NCBI GenBank assembly: GCA_026874595.1
Contig: CM049307.1
Coordinates: 53,174,370 to 53,238,369 of the forward strand
DNA: 64,000 nucleotides
Origin: Sipunculus nudus
Taxonomy: Eukaryota; Annelida; Sipuncula; Golfingiida; Sipunculidae
Direction: 5' to 3'
Shown here: positions 24,301-36,300 of the stretch, in pieces
Layout of the letters: the number at the start of each line of letters is the position of its first letter
Position numbering within the stretch: the first letter of the stretch is position 1
Made by a program: the position numbers and the translations under genes
Notes under the pieces: model-generated
The model's input: only the letters and a program-made list of their open reading frames with translations
Told to the model about the DNA's origin: nothing
Databases searched by the model: none

Positions 24301-27300
24301 TATTCCTGAGAAATTATGGGTTAATGTACAGATGACCGATGACCAATGTACAAAAAAGGTCAATGCAGGTGGCACCACCGATACCTGAATTTCATATATG
24401 ACTCATGTGACCAACACTGGCAAAAAATTTGGTGATGATAGCTCGGGCCGTTTCGTATGCTTTTTTGGACAGATGACAAGTTCAACTTCCTGTAACTCTG
24501 CAAAAATTCACCGAACTTGAACCATTTGAACAAAATTCAGAGAGAAGGTATAAGAGATTATTTTTGTGAAATATTGAACAATTTGCCTGGACCCTTTCGG
24601 AGGAGAAGACAGTAAGCCAAAATATAAGCAAAATCTGATAGAGATTTTCAGATGGCTAATTTTTCGCATAAAATTTTGTAATGCTAGCTCCTGTCATTTT
24701 TGAGATAGTATGGGTTAACATACAGACGACGCCACACCATCGCATTAGCTTACAGGTTCGCTAAAAAACCATTAAACTATGCAGAAGTGCTGTGAAATCT
24801 CACCTGATGACCACCCTGCTAGCATGACCATTCCACTAAGCCGACTGCCTTTTTTTCCTAGAATAATATAAATCATCATAAATACTCCAATTTCACTGGT
24901 GGTCTTGTTAGTAAGATGTCACTGTATATGCGTGCATGTGTATGTATGTGTATGTTATTATTAAATAAAAGGATCATAAATTTACCTATCAAAACACATC
25001 TTCCAGTCCTGGATGTACTTCCACAAGGCAGCAAATTCCTGGGCATTGATTGTGCCACTTCTGTTTATGGAATAAAAGAGAGAGTATATATTGGGTATAT
25101 TAACCATTCACACAGTTTACTGAAATGTAGAGAGAGACCAACAAGATTTTTGTACCATGTCCTTTACTACGTGATTATGTAATGCTAAAATTAAGTACAG
25201 AATGTTTTTAAGTAATCTCTTATTTCTCTTCCAAATAATGCACAATAAGGCCTTTAGCACAGCCCTTGAATCAACGTAGCAGATATACCAAAGCAAACTT
25301 AACCAAAGGGCAACTGAAGAATGTGTTGCTTTGCTCAGGACATACACACGAGGTTGACAAGTTGATTAAAATGCTTCTTTTCCTTATTGAAGAAATATGA
25401 TTAAAAACAAGGGACCCATGGGTCACAGCGCTCAGGTGTTATATATGATCACAAAATATGATTTGGAAGAGGAGGTAGGCAAGGGCTGGTTTTGTGAGGT
25501 AATATAAGCTCTATTATGAGCTGATGGTGTTTAACTCAAGTTATGTAAGATTTTGATAATATCCGTTGAGACAGGGAAGAGGACTGATGTCATTAATATT
25601 ATTTACAGCTGGAAATGGTGTCCTTTCATCACACAGGTTTTGATTTGGCCATAAAACTTTACCTACATTGCAGCAGAATTATTTGAAAAGTTAAACTATT
25701 TATTAAAAATTAATAAGTATGGTGTCAAGTATAATTTAAATTAAAAATGATAAGAGTATCACCTGTTTTTTTAATCAAAGATTTTTTAATTATATTGCCG
25801 AAATAAATGATTATTAAAATAATATTAAAGAATATATTCATGCATTTGTATTCAAATACTTACATTTTTACCTGTATTCCTATCCTTATACATGAAATTA
25901 TGGAGTACATATTCATATTTGCATTCAAACACATTTGCAAAGTACTGCACCATGTCTAGTATTTATTCAATTACAGCCAAACAAAGTTCTTGAGAATCCA
26001 GAATAAACAAATATCACAAATTTATATAATGATCATAAGTACCTGGATTTATGAACTTTATTTATATTCAAAATATAAAACTAAAAAAAATATAATAATA
26101 TTCACTTTGGACTACCTTCACATCAATCTACACACTAGACATAGCAAGAGTCTTATGACAATTATTATCATTACAGAAATCATAATGAGAACTTGTCTAA
26201 GATCTGATTTTTTATCATATTCAAATTTTTTTAATTAAAAAAAAATGTTTCAGAAAAAAATTATATCAGCTATGAAACCATTATATGTGTAAAAATTACC
26301 CAAGGATAAGAACACCCTATAAATTTTACAAGGAGAAAACTAGAGATGGGCAAGTTTAATTTTATTTACTGAAATATAGGAACCTGTTGTAACATATATG
26401 CCTGGGAGACTTGGTATACTTAGGTAGTAGCTCGGCGTAGAGGATAGAAATTCACATTATCGTTAATTATTAGTGACAACATGCAACTGGTGGCCGGACA
26501 CTGAGGTGGACACTGAAGTGGTCGGCCAGAAACTGATACGCCGGTATGCAGGGACCCCGGGGGAAGATAGGTCAAGTAAGGGCTAGCTGCATCAGAGTCA
26601 AGTCTAGGTATTCGGGCTGGCCGGTCACTCCGCGGTGTTCGCTGTACACCGTCTTTCTGATATTGTCTTGTAATGTCAATTGGAGTTTTTGCTGTAGTCG
26701 TTACATGGAGGCCCTGCTGGGATCGATGTAGGAGGGAACACCCTCACAAGGAGGAAGGAGACAGAAGAAAAAGAACAGAAAACAAAACAAGTGTGGTTCA
26801 AAAGACAAGACGGCAAAGCGTAACATGGGAGAGAACCAGCCAGCCCGGCCTATCCTCATGCCGGACCCGTTCTACGTTAAGGAGGATGACGACTTCGATC
26901 AGTGGCTCAAACATTTCCTCAAATGTGCTGTCATCAACCAGTGGGACGACAGAACAAAATGCCAGTTCTTGGGGGTCAGACTGAAGGGCCGGGCAGAACA
27001 AGCGCTGGACGACATCGAAAATGCGGACGAGCTGGATTTTGAGGGCCTGACAGTTACGGTCGAGAGCAGGCTATTGCCCAAAAGATGACACGTCGCACAG
27101 CGGGAGTTTGAGTTGCGAGTTCGCTGTAAAACAGAGACGCAAGCGGATTTTGCGTTTGCGCTTACCAGACTGTTACGCGTCGCGTACCCAAATATGGACG
27201 CCGTGACTCGAGAAGAGATGGCTGTGAATCGCACATAAACGTGCAAGAAGATGGCAACTGCCGAATGCGTCTGAAACATGAACAACCAAGACAACTGGCG

Positions 27301-30300
27301 GAGGCAGTAGAATCATGCGAACGATACTATGGTGTATAGAAGGAGGAAGGGATGAGACCGGGACGGACGGTGCAGGGCGTTGAAAGATGACAGCAACATC
27401 GGAGCCACACCAGAAATGTCGGATGTGCTAAAAAGGAACAATGAGTTGATGGAGAGTATGATAACTCTTCTTAAGGAATTGCAGATATCAGACTCGACGA
27501 AAACCGCTGTGAAGACCGCTCCATCAGACCAAAGGAAATATACCAATGACATTGTGTGCTGGTATTGCCAGGAGCCCGGCCACATATCGCGCGAATGTCA
27601 GCAAAAGAAGCTCGACGAGTCACGCCGGAATCTGCACCAGGGCAGACATTGTGGAGTCCACCGCAACGCGCCACCACACCCGGCCTACCAACAACAACAA
27701 GGAAACCATTAGATGCTGGCATGGGGGGTTGCATGCCAGCCAGTGACACCAGGAGACCCCCTTCCCCACCACCGGAAGAGATAGCACATAGTAAGTCAGT
27801 TAATTCCACAATATATGTTAATGGTGCAATACATGGCCTGCCCGTCAGTATCCTTGTAGACAGCGGTTCTGCGGTTACCCTAGTCAATGAACATGTGTTT
27901 GAACTCTTGTCCACACGTCTTCCTGTAAAAATAGAACAGTTCGCAGGGAACCTTTTATCGGCAAATGGACAGGATTTATGCACCACAGGGCAGTGTGACC
28001 TTCAGATTTCTGTGGGTAGTAATCGCCTAGTATCCCACACGTATAATATCAAGGGACATGAATTACCAATGTATTGTGGGCACTGATTTTTTATGTAAAA
28101 ATGGCTACCGAATTGACTTTGAACTATTAGTGATGACTACCGAAGATACGGCTGTTCAGTTGGAACGTTATGCTAGGGAACCGGTGATATGCACGGTTAG
28201 AGCGCACAAAACAGTTGAAATCCCCGCCAGGCACGTAAGTATTATTCCATGTGTCGTTGACAGCCAAGGCAGCATAGCAACTGCAGCCTCGGAGGGCGTG
28301 TTAGAACCTAGGATTGGGTTTCAGGAGAAACACGGGGTTCTAGCCACCCGTGTCCTCGCAAGACCTCAAGATGACCTCATACTGGTCAGAATTGTCAACA
28401 CAGGAGGTGCGCCCGTGAGGACTTACAAACAGTCCAGGGTGGGATGGTTCTGCCCTACGATCTTTGAGGACGTTACTGCAACAGTTTCAGTGGTCGCTGT
28501 CGACGAACCAGGTACGTGACACTGTCCAGAAACTTTTTGCTCATGAGCTCGATAGTCCTGCTCTCTCTGCTGGTCAGAGAGAGGATCTTCTGTCGTTGAT
28601 CCTCAGATACGAAATGATAATGTTGATAGTGACGATAGCGATACACCGTAGGGCTGAAGTAAAAGATCACATCGAGCAAATGTTAAGACAGGGCGTTATA
28701 CATCCTAGCCGCGCCGATCGTACTCTTCCCTAAAAAGTCGGGTGAAATGAGATTCTGTGTGGATTATCGCCGGTTAAACGATGTAACCAAAAAAGACGCG
28801 TATCCATTACCACGCATCGACGAAACGTTAGATTGTTTGTCAGGATCCACTATTTTCTCCACGCTAGACCTTTGGTCTTTTTGAATTTTCCTCTGTTCCA
28901 TTCGGTCTCTGTTCAGCCGGCGCCACCTTCCAGCGAGTTCTAGAATGCGTTTTAGCTGGTCTGCAGTGGGAAACCTGTTTAGTATTTCTTGACGACATTA
29001 TAATACATGGGAAAAATTGGCAAGAGCACCGGTCTCGTTTAGAACAAGTCTTTGAGAGAATAAGGGAAGCGGGGCTCAAAATTAAACAACAAAAATGCAA
29101 ACTCTGCAGAGACAACGTCCCTTATCTGGGGTATATTGTTTCTAAAGATGGCGTAAAAACGGACCCGACGTGGTTTCAAAGTGGCCGGCACCCTGCGATG
29201 TTAGCCAGATGCGTAGTTTCCTAGGGCTCGCGTCATATTACCGTAAGTTTGTAAAGAATTTTGCGGAAATCGCAGCCCCATTTGTGAAGCTGACCGAGAA
29301 GCAAACAAAATTCGTATGGACGTTAGCGTGCGAAAAAGCTTTCAGCACTTTGAAAGAAAGACTAACAATTGCTCCCGTCCTTAGATTTCCAGAATTCAAC
29401 CGTCCGTTCGTATTGGATACGGACGTGAGCGACGTAGGGATCTGCAGCGTCTTATTGCAGGTCGGCGATGACAACCAAGAATACGTAATAGTGTAAGCCA
29501 GCCGAACGGCGATATTGCGTCACCCACCATGAGCTGCTTGCGGTAGTTCACTTTACAAAGCATTTCTGACACTACCTTCTGGGCAAGCCGTTCACAGTGC
29601 GTACCGACCATGGAGCGTTACAGTGGTTGTTTAACTTTAAAGAACCAATTAGCTCAGTTGGAAATGAAAATAGTGCACAGGGTAGGAAGAAAGCACACAA
29701 ATGCGGACTCGCTGAATGGGACCAGCTAGAGATAAAAGAACAGGTGTTGTACCGCGTCTGGGAAAATAGTACTGGGACTGTCAAGCGCTATCAGTTAGTA
29801 ATACCGCAGGCTCTTGTAAACAAAGTTTTGCGCGAGATACATGATAGCCCCACCGCGGGTCATCTGGGGATAAAGAAATCGGTGGACAGAGCACGCGCTA
29901 GATTCTATTGGTTTGACCGGGACATGGAAAATTGGTGTCGCGCATGTGATAAATGTGCCCGGAGGAAGCCTCCGCCACAGCGACCGAAAGCTCTGATGAC
30001 AGCTGTGCGTGTCGGCTACCCCGGAGAAAGGGTGGCCCTGGACCTCATGGGACCTCTAACGACAACCGATAAGGGGAACCGCTATATCCTGGTCATAGGG
30101 GATTACTTTACCAAATATGTGGAAGCAGTAGCACTCCCTGACCAAGAGGCTGATACTGTAGCTAATGCATTTGTCGACCAATACGTCACACGCTGGGGTG
30201 TCCCTGATTATGTACATTCTTACCACGGGCGCAACTTCGAGTCCAAACTGTTTAAGTCATTGTGCGACCGTCTGGGTATAGACAAAACAAGGACAACGGC

Positions 30301-33300
30301 TTTCCACCCACAGTCAGACGGTTTTGTTGAAAATGCGAATAAAATGATCGCGAGAATGCTGTCTATGTATATTCACTAAAATCAGCGAGATTGGGACACT
30401 AAACTCCAGTTGGTTATGATGGCTTATCGCTCGAGTGTTCACGGTTCGACTAAGTACACTCCAAATTACCTCATGACGCTCAGGGAAATCTGTTTGCCGA
30501 TTGACGTTGTGTATGGTAGGCCAACGGAAACGTCATCCCCTCCAGAATATGTATCAAAGAAAGCCGAGGAACTTGAGCGGATATATGAATTAGTGAGGGT
30601 AAATTGTGAATTAGCCCAAAACAGACAGAAAGTGTACTACGACGTAAAAGCCTGACCAAAGAATACAAGGAAGGAGATTATGTGTGGCTGTTCAAGCCAA
30701 ACATTCCTCGTGGTCGGTCTGCAAAGCTGGTGTTAAAGTGGCACGGACCTTATAAAATCATGCGCAAATTATCTGAAGTCAATTATCGCATTCAGCATAC
30801 CGCCACGAAAAAGAAACTTGTCGTCTATTTCAATAGGTTAAAAATATGTAACAAACAACCCGAAGAGAGTTCAAACCCGCGGGATACTAACGAGGTATCT
30901 GAAGGAGCACCCTCGACCCTGATAGAATGGGAGCATGAAGAAGCCGTTGAAAGGTATCACCATGAGTTTTACGACGCGGACGTTGCATTTTTACCAAATT
31001 CGGTCACAGCTTCACCTCCTGGTGCTCTATCTACGTCAAACACAGAGGATCCAGTACGTGATGATATCTCAGTGCGCCGCCATTATCCAGACTGTGACCG
31101 GAGACCTCCGGATTATTATGGATTTTCTTAAATTTATCTGGACTTTATTTGTATACATAATGGACTTTGTTCATCCACTGGAACATAAGTTAAATTTAAA
31201 ATTATCATGTGACTTTGCATGTTGATATTTCCTTTCATTTATATGTAATTTAAGCCTTTTTGTTGTATTTGGAGAGATCGACCGGCCATAGGTTTTCACT
31301 GCTAGAACTTTTATACGTTTGATCGCATTTCTGTTATTGTTTTTCTAAAATTTATAATAAGGTTCTGCAGAATTATCATTTTATGAATTGCTCAGGTTTC
31401 ATTCTTATTATAATGTTCTTGTATAGAACTAAATTAAATAATTTTGGTTTTGCAAGTATCTTCTTAGGTAGCAATATTTGAGCAGGGGTTAGCCATTGTT
31501 TTTCGTGCTTGGATCACAGTAACGATAACTGGTTGTTTAGGTACCAGTCTTTAGAGATTTATATATCACTACATAATACAAATGATATTTAAGTAACCCT
31601 CGGGTAAGATTTGTAAGTTGGTAGCAAACAGTTTTCTTGTTATATGTGAATCGACATGAAGACTCTAATGTTAAGATTGTTGCCATGAATGGAGCTTACA
31701 AGGAACTGACAGTATATCACAGAGTACGTTTTATTTTTACTATTTCTTCCAAATGTGCCTAGCCATTCTCCATATAATGTATTGTGTCTAAATCGTCACT
31801 TGTATGCTTATAGGTAAAGTCGTCATGATATTTTAATGTACCCTTAGATTTGTTAAGGTAGAGGAACCGAATAAGCGATTTATTCTTCAGCGCAGAAAGT
31901 TTTTGAAAGGTATATATATACTAGTCACGTTAGCTTAATTGTTGTTTTAGGTATATTAGAACTAAATGGTAATTAGTAAGCCGCGAGGACGCGTTTTCTT
32001 TGGAAGGGGGGCTATGTAACATATATGCCTGGGAAACTTGGTATACTTAGGTAGTAGCTCGGCGTAGAGGATAGAAATTTACATTATCGTTAATTATTAG
32101 TGACAACAGGTGACCGGTGGCCGGACACTGAGGTGGACACTGAAGTGGTCAGCCAGGAACCGATACGCCGGTATGCAGGGACCCCGGGGGAAGATAGGTC
32201 AAGTAAGGGCTAGCTGCATCAGAGTCAAGTCTAGGTATTCGGGCTGGCCGGTCACTCCACCGTGTTCGCTGTACACCGTCTTTCTGATATTAAAGGTGTC
32301 TTGTATCGTCAATTGGAGTTTTTGCTATAGTCGTTACATGGAGGCCCTGCTAGGATTTTTGCTATAGTCGTTACACAGTAATATAAATTTTTATTATTTA
32401 CATAGTCTTGTGACAGCTGTTACAGCCACATGTCTGAATGTCATAAGTGAAACATATTGACATCTTTAATCAGTACTTGTCTGAGTAAAATTTAAAAATT
32501 TTGACATTTTAACTTTTTTTTTTAATTCTGAAATAAATATAAATTAACAAGCTGAAACACTTGGAAAAGACCTGGGAATTTAGATTTATATTATAAACTG
32601 CATCTTTGTCAATAATTAATTTACTTCATATAATCCCTAATAGTACATAACAATATAATTTAATAATTTTTTTTCCATTATTAAAACTGAAAAGAAAAAT
32701 ACCATACGTGACTCAATGGTGTTACTTGGAATACATTTTCATCCATCCATACAAAATCCATAAGACGTCAGTAACTGCAAGGTAATTCCCTGTTACTCAT
32801 CAACTGTCGAATTCCTTTTCTACTGATTATTTTAAGTTGTCATCATAGACCTGTAAAAATTTATTTATTCATTGTTTATTGTTATGCTGTTGGTCTAAAC
32901 AACTATTTGATGAGCTGGGTTGGACACCTGGAGCAGCTGTGGCCAGCAATAAGCTGCCCAGCTGCAAGTACAGTCAAGCCCGCTTATTGTCATGTCAGTG
33001 GTGCATGCAGAAATTATGATAATAACTGGGATGTGACATTAAGCGGGCTTCAACATTGATGTCCTTTTGAGTCATAGAAGAAGCGTTATGTCTCAAATTA
33101 TATTAAATAAACCGTCAATAAAAAAGAAACAGGAACGTTTATGTATATTTTTATTGTACAACGGCATTTCAAATTACGTTTATGCACACTTGACAATTTA
33201 TTTCCTGTAAGTTTTGTGTCACATGCCGCAATAACTGACAAAAATCCGACCTTCCAACAGAAAAAAACGTAGCTTCGGGGTCGTGAGGTTATACATCTTG

Positions 33301-36300
33301 AAATATGCGGCACAGTTAAAACGTTATGATAGCAAACTTTTTTACTAGATAATTCTTTCCCCAACAACTGCGCCTTATTTTCCAGATATCTTATTAATGA
33401 CTCAAACTTCCATGATCGTCTTTATGATAGGTCTGTTCGGGGAGCGGGCATAGTCATGCCCTCGTCAACTTTCTGAAGTTTCGCCGCGATTGAGGTTTTG
33501 GACTGGGTAACCTCCAGCTTTCCGTGGACCATTAAAGGGGATTTCCAGTCGTAACAAGCATTGAGAGCTTGTGCTTCATATCATCTCGAAGAAACGTCAC
33601 TGAGGTGTAAACCGCGGCCTTTCAAAGGCCATGAGTTCATTATGTATGATATGTGATCGCAAACATCGTCCTTGTTAACGTACGAAGAAACGCAATAATC
33701 TGGATTACCTTGTTATCTTGAGATGTTAATTAGCTAAGTGACAGGGAATGACCCGCATGCATCACTGCACTTGCCTGATGCAAACAGGTGGGAGATGCGA
33801 TCGTTTGATACGGCTGACCGATTACAGGAGCTTGGCCTCGTTGATCACCGTCTCGGCGTTTGATGTGATATTAAATGCGAACTGGTATCACTGCCAAGGG
33901 TTCCAAGCATGACAATAAACAGGATTATGACAATATTCCATGATATTAAACGGTCAGATTTACCATTGTTTATATAGGAAATGGTTTGGGATTTCAGAAT
34001 TATGTGACAATAAACGGGATTTTCTATTAACCGATATGACACAAAGTGGGCTCGTCTGTATATGCCCTGCATCATGCGTGCACAATCGGCAGGAAATGTC
34101 AACTAGAGGACATACAGGTGACTGAAGAGGGGCTGGATGGAGCCCGGGTCTGACATGGTCTCATAAAAACTTTAAAAGTTACAGTTTTTGGCCAATTTCT
34201 TTCAACTTTCAAAACTAACAAGCTGAAATCCTTATTTCTGCATGATATGAAAATTATATCAACAGTGCTTACAGGAAACAAACATGCCGCGATCAAAATT
34301 AGGCATAATTTAAGGTCCTGGTTTTATATTTATACTAATAACTCATAAAATTTGAAAATTCAGAACTAATTTTGGGTATACAATTGAATCTTGATTAAAA
34401 AATGTTATATCCCTGACAAAAATAAATCTCTAGCTTCAGCAATTTTCATGTTAAGGGAGTAAATATATTTCTTGTTTACAAAGTGCATTATGTTCAGGCC
34501 CATAACTTAAAACAATTTCGCAATACTCAAATCATTTCTGGCATGTGCATAGGGTACTTATATTAGAAGAACATGTATATCTTATATGATCAAAGTAAGA
34601 TCAGTGGTTTTGATATTAGGCAGTCTTGAAATGTAACAATGGGTTTTTAATTGAATATTAAACTTTTTTCTTAATATCTCAAAGGAATGAAGTTCTAGTG
34701 ACCAAACTTTTGGTATGGTGGGGGGGGGGGGGGGTGGGGGGGGGGGGGGGACATCTAATTGTATGCCAAATTTTGGGAGCTGAGAGCTGGCCTGGGAAGC
34801 ATGGGAGCTGAGCTCTAGCAAACTGCATAACATTTGCTTGATCTAAACAATACTTTACATGGTGCTTGAAAACTTGAATAAAATTTACAGTTTTTTATCA
34901 ACTGGTTTCAAATTTCAGATGTAAAGAGATGAAATGCTTATGGTAGCATGCTGTGAAAATTAAATCCACAGCAGTTAAAGGAAAAAAAATGTGCCATGGT
35001 CAAATCTGGGCAAAATTTAAGTTACTGATTTTATATTTATGCTATTAACTTATAAAATTTTAAAAATTCAGATCTAATTTTGGGTATACAATTGAATCTT
35101 GATTAAATATAGTTATATACCTGAAAGAAAGTCTCTAGCTTCAGCAATTCTCAAGTTAAGGAGGTAAATATATTTCCTGAATTTTTTCAAAGTGCATTAC
35201 TATGTTTGGGCCAATTACTTCAAGAATTTAAAAAATACTGAAGTAATTTCTGGTATGTACATAGGAAATATATAGAGGAATTAATATATTAAAAATGGTC
35301 AATATCAGGTCAGTGGTTTTGATATTAGGCAGTCTTGAAGTGTAACAATGGGTTTTAAATGGAAAACGGAGGTTTTTCCTTAATAATTCGAAGGAACAAA
35401 GTCCTAGTGCCCCAATTCTCTGTATGGTAGGAGATTTTGGGGACATCTAAAGGTATGCCAAATTTTACATTCATAGGTCAAACGGTTTCAAAACGTGCCA
35501 GTTTAATGGATGGATGGACGGACAGCCGACGGACAAAGGACCACGACTATAGCTCAGATGACTTATAGTCAGCTGAGCTAAAAATGTGTTTGTGACAAAG
35601 TGGACCTAAACTTATATGTGTATACATATGTACACATATATGTGCAGATATATTTTAGATGATACTAAGAACTTAACTGCCCACTCACCTGTCTTTGTCA
35701 AACATGCCCACCATCAGACGGCATGTTTCATCGTTGAAGGGACTCCAGTCTCCATTCATTAGAGCAGTTTTAAGTTCAGCAGCTGTGATCTGCCCACTCC
35801 TGTCTGTGTCAACAGCCTGCAAAATTTACCAGAACTATACACAAGCTCTAACAACCTCAGAATAAAGTGTCAGTTACAAGTGTGATCCTGTTTAGACAGC
35901 TCTGTTCCTTATGTTCACCAATTAATGTAACAACCATTTTATTGATAATTGAATGGTACATGTAATGTAACAGACACTATCATACACAAATATGGATACT
36001 GTTTACATGCAATAATAACTAGAAAGCAGTTAGAGAGGGCATACCTCCACCAAGAACACTGCTTGGATAAATATCCACCCAAAAAATGTCACAGATGAGT
36101 CCTAAAAATGTAATAATGAATTTGTTCCTCAGTCAATTACTCGCTGTTCGACAAAATATTTTTAATGGACATTGAATTTATGGTTTTGGCAAATAAGCAA
36201 ACACACAGAAAGTAAAACTACATTTGCAGATTCAGTACCTACCTGGAACCACTGCCACAGGTCAGGGCTGACCCCTGGTGGTGGAGGCGGAGCTCCGTAA

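Larger units (their letters stand above)
26388..32375 (+). mobile_element. Ty3/gypsy-type LTR retrotransposon, broken fossil
   Basis: An element of about 6.0 kb bounded by direct repeats of about 320 bp that begin TGTAACATATATGCCTGGGA and end GTCGTTACA. Between them, in the usual order, lie gag-like, CCHC zinc-knuckle, protease-like, reverse transcriptase, RNase H and integrase regions, ending in a GPY/F-like module. The order with integrase last fits Ty3/gypsy. The frames are broken in roughly half a dozen or more places, so it is defective. LTR divergence is about 5 percent by eye, suggesting an old but not ancient insertion. It lies in intron 3 of PEF1 on the opposite strand. No convincing flanking target duplication is seen. 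Confidence 0.92.

Noticed and set aside
26546-26731. Open frames inside the LTRs (also 32110-32367)
   Set aside because: They lie in the direct repeats of the gypsy-type element; LTR sequence, not genes.
26899-27986. Minus-strand frames of 131 and 171 codons opposite the gag/protease-like region
   Set aside because: Antisense shadows of element coding sequence.
34582-34833. Minus-strand frame with polyproline
   Set aside because: Translation of a poly-G/poly-C tract within a repeat.
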